DNA of 64,000 nucleotides from Chitinophaga sp. sic0106. Lineage in GTDB: Bacteria > Bacteroidota > Bacteroidia > Chitinophagales > Chitinophagaceae. The translations under genes were made by a program, and so were the position numbers. The DNA lies in NCBI RefSeq assembly GCF_019219075.1, contig NZ_JAHUWJ010000005.1, positions 248,001 to 312,000 of the forward strand, read 5' to 3'. Below the pieces are notes generated by a model that ran no database searches, was not told where the DNA came from, and saw only the letters and a list, made by a program, of their open reading frames with translations. Below are positions 42,917 to 51,708 of the stretch, in pieces (position 1 is the first letter of the stretch; each line of letters opens with the position of its first letter).

Positions 42917-43126
42917 CTAACCGCCTTCATTTGACACTGCTGTCTGGCTAACCCCGGTCATGACGGTACCAGCAACGGCGACATAACCGGCAATTTTTAC
43001 GATGATAGCAGGAATGGCGGGAATACCCATCAGGGCGCCGCTAATCGCTGTCAGAATCAGACCTATATTGCGCATCTTACTAAAAAAGGGCGGTGTTGAT
43101 GCGGTGAGTCGTTGTGTAAGTTTCAT
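42917..43126 (-). CDS. Small membrane protein (69 aa)
   Basis: The frame encodes a 69-residue protein, basic at the N-terminus (MKLTQRLTASTPPFFSKMRN), with a long hydrophobic glycine/alanine/isoleucine-rich segment (about 23-60, IGLILTAISGALMGIPAIPA and on). It looks like one or two membrane helices, somewhat like holin- or toxin-type small proteins. It lies downstream of the DUF6266 gene on the same strand (48 bp). No family is recognised. Confidence 0.55.
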   Translation of the reverse strand: MKLTQRLTASTPPFFSKMRNIGLILTAISGALMGIPAIPAIIVKIAGYVAVAGTVMTGVSQTAVSNEGG

Positions 43127-43174
43127 ATACACAGTTTAGAGGTGGAGAAATGCCGGCCCATGTGGACCGGGTTA

Positions 43175-43948
43175 TTAAGGGTTTGGTGCTGCCGGCATAC
43201 CGGAAACGTCCACCAAGGCCAGCGCGTTGTATGCGCCGTTTTTAAGGCTGTACAAGGCCCCGTTAACTTGCTGGTAGAACTCCACGCCCAAAGCCAGAAA
43301 TAATGGCTTGGTGGAGTTATCCGTCACGTTTACGGTCAAATTCATGACAGCAGTCGGGGTTGCATCGATGGGCAGCTCAGCACTGGCGGCACTTCCATTG
43401 ATGAATGTTTCCGCCTCGAAATCAATCTCCGCACCGGCTGCCTGGACTTTGAAATGGGTAGCACCTGCAGGAGCGGCCACCATGTTGATGGGGACGAACG
43501 CGGGAATATCGACGATCAGGGTACCGGCAGCGCGATCAATAGCAGTGCTGAATGGAGCGTACAACGTACCGCCCAACCGCGCATTGCTGTTGAATTCAAA
43601 ACCTTTGAGCAGCTCGGCCTCACCGTCGATGACGTTACGTTGTCCACGCACGTTGGTTGCATCTGCCTGAATCACCTTCACCATTTCACGGGTCAGGCGG
43701 GACGACATATAACTGTCGCCTATGCTGAGCAGCAACGCCCGGAAGGCGGTCCGCAACAGTTTACCGGCTTTGCCGGCGCGTCCAAATTCCGCTCCGTTCT
43801 CACGGGTCCGGACAAACGCGGGATCTGTTGCGATGCGGTTGGCATCAACGCCGCCTTTCTCACGTGCCAGGTGTCCGGCTTTCGTTTTGTAAAAGGTGAT
43901 ATTGCCGATTGTTCCTTTCAGGGGAATGATTCCACTTTGTCTTGCCAT
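43175..43948 (-). CDS. DUF6266-family protein
   Basis: The 257-aa protein begins MARQSGIIPLKGTIGNITFY and continues with KTKAGHLAREKGGV, the typical start of DUF6266 proteins, which are widespread in Bacteroidota and often occur on mobile DNA. The basic N-terminal about 90 residues are followed by beta-rich sequence with immunoglobulin-like spacing. The function is unknown; phage-structural or DNA-associated roles are possible. It is followed by the small membrane protein, probably in one operon. Confidence 0.75.
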   Translation of the reverse strand: MARQSGIIPLKGTIGNITFYKTKAGHLAREKGGVDANRIATDPAFVRTRENGAEFGRAGKAGKLLRTAFRALLLSIGDSYMSSRLTREMVKVIQADATNVRGQRNVIDGEAELLKGFEFNSNARLGGTLYAPFSTAIDRAAGTLIVDIPAFVPINMVAAPAGATHFKVQAAGAEIDFEAETFINGSAASAELPIDATPTAVMNLTVNVTDNSTKPLFLALGVEFYQQVNGALYSLKNGAYNALALVDVSGMPAAPNP

Positions 43949-44089
43949 ATAGAAACAATTGAATGATAGAATGGGCTGTTTGCATAGCCAAGCCCGTTAG
44001 GCTCACATCTGCGCAGGATGCACTACTTTTGCGGTAACCACCCCAAACCTAAGCCGGCATTTTAACCCAGAAAAATTTCCATTCCGATT

Positions 44090-44305
44090 ATGCCATTTTC
44101 GCAGAAAATAGTACCTAACCGCATAGTGATTTATGCAAAAGACGTGATGAACATTACAGGCAGAAGTGAGCGGACCGCCCGGAAGATCCTGCAACAGATA
44201 AGGCAGGCCAGCGGGAAGAAGAAGGGGGATATGATAACCATAGGGGAGTTTTGTCGGTTTACTGGTCTGGAAGAAACTATTGTTACTAAATTTCTAGTAT
44301 CTTGA
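44090..44305 (+). CDS. Small HTH-like protein (71 aa)
   Basis: The 71-aa protein (VIYAKDVMNITGRSERTARK, then ILQQIRQASGKKKGDMITIG) has the look of a helix-turn-helix of the kind that recurs in Bacteroidota islands and prophages, where the phrase DVMNITGRS marks the recognition region. It is probably a DNA-binding regulator. It is divergent from the DUF6266 gene, with 141 bp between them, and lies upstream of the zinc-finger/HEPN-like pair. Confidence 0.6.
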   Translation: MPFSQKIVPNRIVIYAKDVMNITGRSERTARKILQQIRQASGKKKGDMITIGEFCRFTGLEETIVTKFLVS

Positions 44306-44389
44306 CGGAAGAAAAAAGATATAGTTGATACATTACGTATGTGTTAAGCTGGGCTCTGAAACAGTTATTTCAAGGGAACAATTTTTATA

Positions 44390-45466
44390 ATGGGAGAGAA
44401 ACAAAAAGTCAATCAAACAAACATTCCTAAATGTCCTATTTGCGGAAACCCAGCAAATAAGACTAATGTCCATTTGATTCCATGGTTTATAATTAAATAC
44501 TATGTTACAGAGGCAGGCGGCGGAGCAAGAGATAAAGAACTCTCGTTTAGCATATCATCAGGACATTTTACCAGAATGTTTGCTGGCCGTAGTGTTCTGC
44601 CTGATAAATTGGAAGAATTCGGAGATTTACACGATTTAGAGAAAGAGCAAAGTAACCCCTATGCACGGGATTATCTTTGGTGTAGTAAGTGTGAGGAGAA
44701 ATTTTCTAGGTTGGAGGCGATCTTTGCGGTTCGATTTAAAGAGGAGAAAATTCGCAGTATGAAAAATCTTCCAACCCACAACAATCAGGATATACTGATA
44801 GATACTGGATTTGATAATTCGATCTATCAGCTATTTGTTCAGTCGATATTTTGGCGGTGCTCAGTTGGTAAATTTGATGGATTTACATTGGACCCTCCTA
44901 TAGAGAGTAAGATAACGGAGAATCTGAGAGAAGCATTTAAACAACCTGATTTTCTCCAGCTGAAGGCTGGTGATCAAGTATCTTTGGTTCATAGCTTTCC
45001 ACTCCTTACATCATTCATGTATGCCAAGCCAGACGACGACCCGACTATTAACTATATAATGATCAATAAAGCTAACTCTCCATATTTCATTATGGCTGAA
45101 AAGTGGTTGTTTCAGTTGTTTGTAAAAGATGTACACACGCGCTCATCTCAAGAGTGGCTGTATGGCTTACGAACCACCATTGATGCTAGTGCGTTGTACC
45201 CCAAGGTCCACAATACATCTCATGCAATATTGCTTACAGAATCTGTAAGTAATGAGTTTCATAAAAATAGGCTTGATTACATAGTTGTGAAGAAACGTCA
45301 AGGGATACTCAGGGACATTCGTGGGGCTCATAAGCAAGTGTTTGGACGTAAACCATCCATACACATAGAACATTATATTTATAAACAATACTTAGCTCAT
45401 CGAGAAGCCGGAAACCCGGAGTTCCAATCATTTATTCTTGCTTTTCTTGACTTGAAAAAATTATGA
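44390..45466 (+). CDS. Zinc-finger/HNH-like protein, first gene of a candidate defence pair
   Basis: The 358-aa protein has CPICGNPANKTNVHLIPWF near the N-terminus and LWCSKCEEKFSRLEAIFA about 75 residues later. Two CxxC pairs with HLIP between them resemble treble-clef HNH-like proteins that carry HIIP and CxxCEQxFS motifs and are frequent on mobile DNA. The middle and C-terminal parts are helical, without a known domain. The stop overlaps the next gene by 4 bp (ATGA), so the two are made together. It lies in a defence island beside attR. Nuclease activity is possible but the full HNH catalytic set is not certain. Confidence 0.55.
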   Translation: MGEKQKVNQTNIPKCPICGNPANKTNVHLIPWFIIKYYVTEAGGGARDKELSFSISSGHFTRMFAGRSVLPDKLEEFGDLHDLEKEQSNPYARDYLWCSKCEEKFSRLEAIFAVRFKEEKIRSMKNLPTHNNQDILIDTGFDNSIYQLFVQSIFWRCSVGKFDGFTLDPPIESKITENLREAFKQPDFLQLKAGDQVSLVHSFPLLTSFMYAKPDDDPTINYIMINKANSPYFIMAEKWLFQLFVKDVHTRSSQEWLYGLRTTIDASALYPKVHNTSHAILLTESVSNEFHKNRLDYIVVKKRQGILRDIRGAHKQVFGRKPSIHIEHYIYKQYLAHREAGNPEFQSFILAFLDLKKL

Positions 45467-46032
45467 TGCTTATGGGCTCGACGGAACTTGTTCAGGCTGC
45501 CAGAATCCTAAAGTGGCTCAATGGTAATTTACAACTTGGAGAGGCTTCATTGAAATACCTAGAGAAGAATATGCTTCAGCAATATTCACTGCCCAACTGG
45601 AACCAGGGGGAGTTGAATTTATTGCGTGTTACAATGTATTGCACAGTCAACAGTATGCTAATATGGTATAACTCTTTTGAAAAAGAGTTCCTTGCCGGAT
45701 TCCGTACTGCTGCCATAGCCTATGATAAAACTAACTTCATCGAATTAAATAAGGTCTGTAAGTCGTACTTTAATGTTATCCGGGAAATCTTTCCCAACCT
45801 TAATGACATTCGAAATACTATTTTGGCGCATGGCTACAGATGGAACGACAAAACATTTCTTAACGATCATGAAATAGATACATTCATGAACGAGATAACC
45901 AACAGAGGCTCTCTCTTGGAATACTATCAGTTGAGTAATATTTCTAATTTGGTATTTAAAGAGATAGAAAAGGTTCATGGAGAAATTAATGCTGAGCTAA
46001 ATGTAGATGAATCTGACAAATTTGAGGAATAG
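45463..46032 (+). CDS. HEPN-like helical protein, second gene of the candidate pair
   Basis: The 189-aa protein is all-helical and contains RNTILAHGYRW (about residues 122-132), where Arg and His spaced by five residues fit the Rx4-6H motif of HEPN RNases. The preceding helix (KVCKSYFNVIREIFPNLNDI) fits the same fold. HEPN proteins are common in toxin and abortive-infection systems. It overlaps the zinc-finger gene by 4 bp. The last 10 residues are acidic. The assignment rests on one motif and predicted helicity. Confidence 0.5.
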   Translation: MMLMGSTELVQAARILKWLNGNLQLGEASLKYLEKNMLQQYSLPNWNQGELNLLRVTMYCTVNSMLIWYNSFEKEFLAGFRTAAIAYDKTNFIELNKVCKSYFNVIREIFPNLNDIRNTILAHGYRWNDKTFLNDHEIDTFMNEITNRGSLLEYYQLSNISNLVFKEIEKVHGEINAELNVDESDKFEE

Positions 46033-46245
46033 TATTGACTCTGGTTGATTGTTAGGTAATTTATGGTAATAGACCAAATTGCCGGATTTCTCCGGTAATA
46101 CAAAGCCATATCAAAAGCGTATATACTTTACCGTTTCAGTGAATAATATAATTTAAGCCCGTTTGTGCTTATTTAGCAAGGGTTTTCGTATCTTTGTAGT
46201 GTTGTAAAGTTCTTTCAAACCTCTACAAAATAAGCTAATCCAGAA

Positions 46246-46263
46246 GGATACAAAATCGGATAC
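46246..46263 (+). repeat. Integrase arm-type sites near attR (GGATAC repeats)
   Basis: GGATAC at 46246 and 46258 are 12 bp apart, the same spacing and the same A-rich linkers as at 22463 and 22475 near attL. They lie about 50 bp inside attR. The gap from 46033 to 46311 holds no gene; it also has a TATCTTTG box at 46189-46196 pointing outwards. Confidence 0.55.
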
Positions 46264-46311
46264 ACCAGCAAAAAAATCCTTGAAAAGCGGCGCTAATTAA
46301 GCCTTTGATAT

Positions 46312-46328
46312 AGTCCCAGCGGGATCAC
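46312..46328 (+). repeat. attR: second copy of the 17-bp direct repeat
   Basis: agtcccagcgggatcac is identical to the 3' end of tRNA-Lys at 22344-22360. The bases on either side differ, so the repeat is limited to this core. Confidence 0.92.
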
Positions 46329-46338
46329 GAAAGACTCT

Positions 46339-46371
46339 AAAACCTGCGCCCAGCGCAGGTTTTGCTTTTTT
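46339..46371 (+). terminator. Original tRNA-Lys terminator, displaced by the island
   Basis: aaaacctgcgc and gcgcaggtttt form a perfect 11-bp stem with a 3-nt loop, followed by gctttttt. It lies 11 bp past attR on the plus strand, where the tRNA terminator would lie in the uninterrupted chromosome. Confidence 0.8.
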
Positions 46372-46488
46372 AGTCGAAGGCTCACTTTTGGCGGATGCTG
46401 ACATTTTCACCCATAACAACAAGCAAAATGACCATAAACTGTAAAACCCCCGCCAAGAAAAGGTTTCACATTTTATGTTTTCTATCCC

Positions 46489-47886
46489 CTATAAAAACTT
46501 TTCAATCAATTTTTTCCTGGTTTTTTTATCCAAGGCCTTATCAAATGCTTTTTCAAATGCAGTAATAAATTCTTCTGCTTTTTGATGAGGAGTAATGGAA
46601 GGTGTTTTAACTGTTTTTAAATGCTTTGCGGTGGCAGTCTTAGTTCGATTATTGCTGCTTTGATTTATATATCCTTGCCCCATTGGTATCCAGCAACAAT
46701 GTAACTCTACTTTTTCTGTTTGTTCGACTGTGCCGTAACTCTCTAAATAAAAGGAGCTTCCTTTTTTAATGGGGACGGTCATGGTATGCCCTTTTCTGAA
46801 ATCGTTTTCGTATCCACTACGACTGCCAATCAACGACAAGTAAAAAGATTTACCACCAGATACCAATTTAATCCCTATTGCATGGTCTTCCGCTTGCTTA
46901 AGTGCAGATAAAGAAACAACTACATATCCATCTGTGGTAACAGTGTACTTATTGGCCTTACTGGGAAAGTAGTTTGATTCAATAAATAATGAGGTGTTGC
47001 CCAAAATATTTATTTCGCGCTTAGGTAAGTTGGTTAAGATAGAATTTGATATCGTACTCTTTGAAAGCAGGTCGGTTGAAAGTTTACTGGCTGCATAATT
47101 TGATAAATTGATGCTATCAATTACCGTTACCTGATTGAACGACTCATTCGCATCTTTGATCTTCACGAGATATTCCTGGTAGTGCGTTTTGCCTGCTTTG
47201 GTTGCTTCGATAATGAAGGTGGTATCACTTGTCAAACCTTTATCAATCCTATAGAATTTAGCAGTCTGGGTAGTCGGTTTTAAGTTTGTTTTTGAGTATA
47301 CTTTAAATGCGTCGCCATTGCTCTGCCAGGTCAACTGGAGCCCTTTGTTTTTCTCAAACTCAGCCACCGGATGACCTGTAGCAGTTAAAGAGGAAGCCAC
47401 CACATTGTTCAGAAAAAATGCTTCTTCGCCGGATTTCTTAATATCTAAGGTCGTTGTTTTTTTCATGTATTTATTTTCAGTTGCTTTGGTGGAGTTTTCT
47501 ATTACTTGAATACCTGCGATTCCGCTGTTCTGGTTGACAGTTCCTTCCAGTGTGATTTTAATTTCCGCATTCACTGCTTTATCCTCCGCGGTGTTTTTGA
47601 AAGGAATTGTTTTCATATTGGGTGGATTGCTATTCGGATTTGCTGCCAATCTCCAAGGAGCCCATAGAATTGAACCCGTAGGGGTGGGGGATACCCGATA
47701 CATGTCTGTAGCACTATCTCCAATTGGTATCTGCACTGTAATATCCTTGCAAAGAATTGTTGGATTTGCCCCGATGGTAATAATTATTCTGGCAGTAGCA
47801 GGTTTGTTAGGCGAACTGATATTAACCGGACTGGGTTCAGTTTTGATCGTATAGGAGAGTAGTGGAGTTGAGTTACTTTTTTTCAT
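46489..47886 (-). CDS. Tandem paralogue 4 of an unknown family (465 aa)
   Basis: This is the last gene of the eight-gene operon. The N-terminal about 170 residues follow the family pattern: LLSYTIKTEPSPVNISSPN, IITIGANPTILCKDI, VQIPIGDSATDMYRVSPTPT, then DIKKSGEEAFFLNNV. A central segment with LTWQSNGDAFKVYS and FIIEATKAGKTHYQEYLVKI follows. The C-terminus is an amphipathic helix (AEEFITAFEKAFDKALDKKT) shared with two of the other copies. The body looks beta-rich and there is no signal peptide. The role is unknown; the repeats in tandem suggest structural or binding variants of one component. Confidence 0.8.
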   Translation of the reverse strand: MKKSNSTPLLSYTIKTEPSPVNISSPNKPATARIIITIGANPTILCKDITVQIPIGDSATDMYRVSPTPTGSILWAPWRLAANPNSNPPNMKTIPFKNTAEDKAVNAEIKITLEGTVNQNSGIAGIQVIENSTKATENKYMKKTTTLDIKKSGEEAFFLNNVVASSLTATGHPVAEFEKNKGLQLTWQSNGDAFKVYSKTNLKPTTQTAKFYRIDKGLTSDTTFIIEATKAGKTHYQEYLVKIKDANESFNQVTVIDSINLSNYAASKLSTDLLSKSTISNSILTNLPKREINILGNTSLFIESNYFPSKANKYTVTTDGYVVVSLSALKQAEDHAIGIKLVSGGKSFYLSLIGSRSGYENDFRKGHTMTVPIKKGSSFYLESYGTVEQTEKVELHCCWIPMGQGYINQSSNNRTKTATAKHLKTVKTPSITPHQKAEEFITAFEKAFDKALDKKTRKKLIEKFL

Positions 47887-47942
47887 AGTTAATGTAAAGA
47901 TGAAACCATTACGAAGATGAAATTTTATGACACCTGCTTACC

Positions 47943-49058
47943 TCAAATACCAGGCAATAGATGCGTATCACCTACCCCAATCCAATAATAATTAACCTTT
48001 GCATCGCCAAATCCGCCTGACTGGAGATAGAAAGAAGTGCCTTTTTTTACAGGAATAATTTTGGTAGTAATATTGGGTGCTGTACAGGTAGCGTCACCGA
48101 TGGACAAGGTTAGCTGTATATTAGTCCCAATCAGCACGGAGGACGCATCTATGTTGACGATTAAAAACCCATCCCCGCCGGCAATATATGGCATGTTCGG
48201 AGGATAGGAGCCATACTGGATCGTAGAAAAATTAAATGCATCAAAAAATACCTGTGAAATATCCAATGATTTAATCACCGATAAATCACTAATCACCGCA
48301 TCGGGGGCATTCACATTCAAAACGTATTGCTGATATACGGAGTTGTTATCTTTTATTGCTTCAATGATAAAAACTGTATCGGTTATCAGCCCTCCGGACA
48401 TAACGTATTGCTTGCTTTCTCCCTGTGAGATAGGCTTTAGGTCAGAGCCCGCATACACGTTAAAGTAGTCTCCATTGCTATCCCAGGTGAGCTGTATGCC
48501 CCGGTTCCTGTCTGGTAAAGCGGCCGGTACCCCGGGTGTATCCAAATAGGTCACAATGATGTTATTGAGGTAAAGTGTTTCTACGGCAGTTTTTGTAATG
48601 TCCTGCAATTGTTTTCTCATCATATAGGTTACATTATTTATTAATGTTGAATCTTCTTTTATGACAATGGCTGCAATGCCGCTACTGTCATTTACAGTGC
48701 CATTAATCGTGATCTTGATGCCACTGGTAACTGCTTTGTTTTCGATGTTATGCTTAAAAAGAAAAGTGGTGTAATTGCCATCACTGTCACTCATCCCTGG
48801 TACCACATCTGTACTCAGTATCCAGTCCGGATTGTCGTTGGTGCCGGTAGGGACGGGACTTACCTGGTACATATCAGTTGCATCATTGCCAATCGGCACC
48901 TGTATGGCGATATATTTGCAAAGCACATCCGGATTTGCTGCAACTGCGATTTCGATGGTAGCTGCAACAGGATCGTTGTCTGCGCTTATATATACAGGCG
49001 ATGGTGTTGTGGAAATAGTATACTGCAACAACGTGGCTGTTTGATCCCTTATTGCCAT
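47943..49058 (-). CDS. Tandem paralogue 3 (371 aa, lacks the C-terminal helix)
   Basis: The protein has the same first part as its neighbours (LLQYTISTTPSPVYISADND, IQVPIGNDATDMYQVSPVPT, LTWDSNGDYFNVYAG, VFIIEAIKDNNSVYQQYVL) and a similar beta-rich second part with IPVKKGTSFYLQSGG. It ends at YYWIGVGDTHLLPGI and lacks the about 45-residue tail with the amphipathic helix that the other three copies have. The stop is natural and the frame is intact. It may have lost an interaction that the others keep. Confidence 0.8.
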   Translation of the reverse strand: MAIRDQTATLLQYTISTTPSPVYISADNDPVAATIEIAVAANPDVLCKYIAIQVPIGNDATDMYQVSPVPTGTNDNPDWILSTDVVPGMSDSDGNYTTFLFKHNIENKAVTSGIKITINGTVNDSSGIAAIVIKEDSTLINNVTYMMRKQLQDITKTAVETLYLNNIIVTYLDTPGVPAALPDRNRGIQLTWDSNGDYFNVYAGSDLKPISQGESKQYVMSGGLITDTVFIIEAIKDNNSVYQQYVLNVNAPDAVISDLSVIKSLDISQVFFDAFNFSTIQYGSYPPNMPYIAGGDGFLIVNIDASSVLIGTNIQLTLSIGDATCTAPNITTKIIPVKKGTSFYLQSGGFGDAKVNYYWIGVGDTHLLPGI

Positions 49059-49096
49059 AGCTTATTTTGGGTGATTTTAGGGAGATGAAAATGCAT

Positions 49097-50383
49097 TTAT
49101 TGCAGGAATGAATCGATTAGTAGATCTCTTGTCTCTGCCTTGAGCTGCTTTTCAAATGCGACTTCTAAGGCTGCAATAAAGTCGGCCGCTTTTTGTTTGC
49201 GCTCACCTGCTTGTTTTGCAAACCAGGCCTGCCCTAAGCTTCCTTGACCTATTGCTGTCCACAGGCAAGTCATCCAGCAGGAGTTACTACCTTGATGATT
49301 ATAATAGCAGGTGACCAACAAGCGATCTCCTTTTTTAACCGGAATGGTCATAGTATTGGCCGAATACTGCCCGGTGGCTGAAGTATGGTAATATTGGGCC
49401 TGCCCGCCTGAACTGGGCCAAACCTGCAGGGCTACGCTTGCGCAATCGTCGCTAATAGTGGTGTTCATCGAGATGGTAATGGTGATGAATCCATCTGAGC
49501 TGGGGGAGTAGGTGTTATTCGGGAAATTTAATCCGTCGTAAAAAACGACGCTGTTGCTAAGGATGTCTACTGTTCCCTGGGACAGACTGGCAGACTGGTT
49601 TACATCTATTTGAGTGAAGGAAGCCTTTGATCTCTCTAACTTAATAAAAAACTCCTGGTAAAGAGTTTGGCTGTCTTTTGTTGCTTCCACAATAAATACG
49701 GTGTCACTCGCCAAGCCGCTGCCAATATCATAGTATTTGTTACTTCCCTCGCTCACCGGGGCAGTATTGCCGCCGGCATATACTTTGAAATAATCCCCAT
49801 TGCTTTGCCATTGCAACTGAGCGTCCCGGCCACTTTGTAATAAGGTGACAGGAATGCCTGGGGTATCAGTGTATGTGGCGATAACGTTGTTTAGGAAAAA
49901 GGTTTCCTCAGCCGCCTTGGTGATGTCTTCAGGTTTTTGTCTGGTCATATAGGTGCCGTCTGTAGTGAGAGTAGATCTTTCATTGATGAGTATTACCGCA
50001 ACGCCGCTGCTACTATTAACGGTGCCATCTACGGTAATGGTAAACGGGGTGTTTACCGCCATGTCTTCCGACACATGCTTGAATAGGAAATTTTTTGAAT
50101 TACTCGTGCTGGTACCCATGCCGGGTACCACATCCGAACTTGGCGCCCAATCGGGGTTATTACTGGATGCCGTGGGTAGTGGACTAACCTGGTACATGTC
50201 CGTGGCATCGTCCCCTATGGGCACTTGTATGGCAATGTATTTACAGTCTACATTTACATTTGCGCCTGCACTGATGATGACCTTTGCCGTAGCCGGATTA
50301 TTTGCCGAGCTTATATTCACCGGTGAAGGCTCCGTTGTTACATCATAACTCAGTAGCGTAGAAGATTGATCTCTTTGTTCCAT
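49097..50383 (-). CDS. Tandem paralogue 2 (428 aa)
   Basis: The protein follows the family pattern: LLSYDVTTEPSPVNISSANN, IAIQVPIGDDATDMYQVSPL, DITKAAEETFFLNNVIATY, LQWQSNGDYFKVYAG, FIVEATKDSQTLYQEFFIKL, MTIPVKKGDRLLV, ending in AADFIAALEVAFEKQLKAET. It has no signal peptide and no catalytic motif that I recognise. It is separated by 24 bp from the upstream copy and 38 bp from the downstream one. Confidence 0.8.
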   Translation of the reverse strand: MEQRDQSSTLLSYDVTTEPSPVNISSANNPATAKVIISAGANVNVDCKYIAIQVPIGDDATDMYQVSPLPTASSNNPDWAPSSDVVPGMGTSTSNSKNFLFKHVSEDMAVNTPFTITVDGTVNSSSGVAVILINERSTLTTDGTYMTRQKPEDITKAAEETFFLNNVIATYTDTPGIPVTLLQSGRDAQLQWQSNGDYFKVYAGGNTAPVSEGSNKYYDIGSGLASDTVFIVEATKDSQTLYQEFFIKLERSKASFTQIDVNQSASLSQGTVDILSNSVVFYDGLNFPNNTYSPSSDGFITITISMNTTISDDCASVALQVWPSSGGQAQYYHTSATGQYSANTMTIPVKKGDRLLVTCYYNHQGSNSCWMTCLWTAIGQGSLGQAWFAKQAGERKQKAADFIAALEVAFEKQLKAETRDLLIDSFLQ

Positions 50384-50407
50384 ATAAATTTTTGACGATG
50401 ATCGACG

Positions 50408-51703
50408 TTATTGGAGATAGCTCTCTATGAGTTTATTTTTTACATGCTCATCCAACTCTTTTTCAAATGCCATCTCTAGCGCACCGATGAACTGGGCTGC
50501 CTTTTGCCTTTTTTTATCTACATGCAGTGAGGTGTCATTTATGATATTCATGTCAGTATTATTTTCATGATCTTCGCTTTCGATGGCGGTTGCAGGTGGT
50601 ATTCCCAGTGGTAAGAATGAAATGTTGTAATATACAGGCGTGGCAAAATATCCGTATTCGACAATATAGGGAGTGCCTTTTTTTACAGGTATCGTCAATG
50701 AACCTGGTGTTTCCCATGATGGGTTACCTACAATAGACAAGCCATATTTTTTATCGTATATTTTTATGGTGATAAAGCCGTAAGCTGTCAGGCTCGTTTT
50801 TGCAATGACAGCATCAACAAGGAGAAAGCCATCAGCCTCGGCTACACGCGATGCAATATTTCTCCTTATTGTGCCTAAGGAATAGATGGTACTGGATCTG
50901 ATGTCGCATTTGTCGAAAACCGTTATTTCACTGAAAGTCGTTTTAGGTTCATCAATGTTTATGATATACTGCAGATATAAGGTTTTATCGCCTTTGGTAG
51001 CTTCAATAATGTAGGTGGTGTCTTTTTCCAGGCCGCTAATGTTGTAATATTTATTGCTGCTGGTCATTAAGGGCTGGGAAGATGTACCTGAGTATACGCG
51101 ATAAATATCCGCGTTTCCTTCCCATAGTAATTGAATAGGTTTGTTTTTTTCAAAAACCGTAATGAATGCAGTAGGAGAACCTATATAGGCAGCCCTGATG
51201 TTTTTTAAGAAGAAGGCTTCTTCCGCTGCTTTCGTGATGTCTTCAGGTTGTTGTCTGGTCATATAACTGTTGTCATTTATGAGGGTGGAGGATTCGTAAA
51301 TTTGAATGGTGGTAACGCCGGAGATATTATTTACAATGCCGCTGATACAAAATGTCACGTCCTTTGTAACAGCTTTATCTTCACTGGTGTGTGTGAATGT
51401 AAATACCTTCGTGTTTTCCGTATTGTGAATTACATCAGGAGGTATGATGGTACTGGGCGACCATTCTGGTGGTAATGGCGGCGCCGAAGGGATGATGGGG
51501 GCAGGATCTTTGCGATACATATCGGTACTTGCATCACCAATATTTACCACTATCTGTATTCTTTTGCAATTCACATTTGGATTAGCCTTTACTGCAATCA
51601 ATATTTTGGCCGTCACCGGATCATCGGAGGTGCTCACATTCAACGGCGTAGGATCTGTACTAACGGTATACTGTAGCAGTGGTGGTTTGACGTCTGCATT
51701 CAT
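50408..51703 (-). CDS. Tandem paralogue 1 (431 aa)
   Basis: First of the four related genes. Family marks are LLQYTVSTDPTPLNVSTSDD, VVNIGDASTDMYRKDPAP, DITKAAEEAFFLKNIRAAY, LLWEGNADIYRVYSG, YIIEATKGDKTLYLQYIINI, LTIPVKKGTPY and the tail AAQFIGALEMAFEKELDEH. It is the most diverged of the set in the middle region. It starts 5 bp after the stop of the 1263-aa gene, so translation is coupled with the large proteins of the operon. Confidence 0.8.
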   Translation of the reverse strand: MNADVKPPLLQYTVSTDPTPLNVSTSDDPVTAKILIAVKANPNVNCKRIQIVVNIGDASTDMYRKDPAPIIPSAPPLPPEWSPSTIIPPDVIHNTENTKVFTFTHTSEDKAVTKDVTFCISGIVNNISGVTTIQIYESSTLINDNSYMTRQQPEDITKAAEEAFFLKNIRAAYIGSPTAFITVFEKNKPIQLLWEGNADIYRVYSGTSSQPLMTSSNKYYNISGLEKDTTYIIEATKGDKTLYLQYIINIDEPKTTFSEITVFDKCDIRSSTIYSLGTIRRNIASRVAEADGFLLVDAVIAKTSLTAYGFITIKIYDKKYGLSIVGNPSWETPGSLTIPVKKGTPYIVEYGYFATPVYYNISFLPLGIPPATAIESEDHENNTDMNIINDTSLHVDKKRQKAAQFIGALEMAFEKELDEHVKNKLIESYLQ

Positions 51704-51708
51704 TAGTA

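Larger units (their letters stand above)
22344..46328. mobile_element. Integrated genomic island in tRNA-Lys (about 24 kb, defence-rich)
   Basis: The segment is bounded by a perfect 17-bp direct repeat. It has an integrase gene just inside the left end and paired GGATAC arm-type sites near both ends. It contains a replication module (HTH protein, initiator-like protein, DnaC-like ATPase, internal iterons) and cargo rich in defence and toxin genes. The central part (about 28.3-40.1 kb) is visibly richer in A and T than the flanks, which supports a separate origin. No relaxase or coupling gene is seen inside it, so transfer would depend on other elements. Confidence 0.92.
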
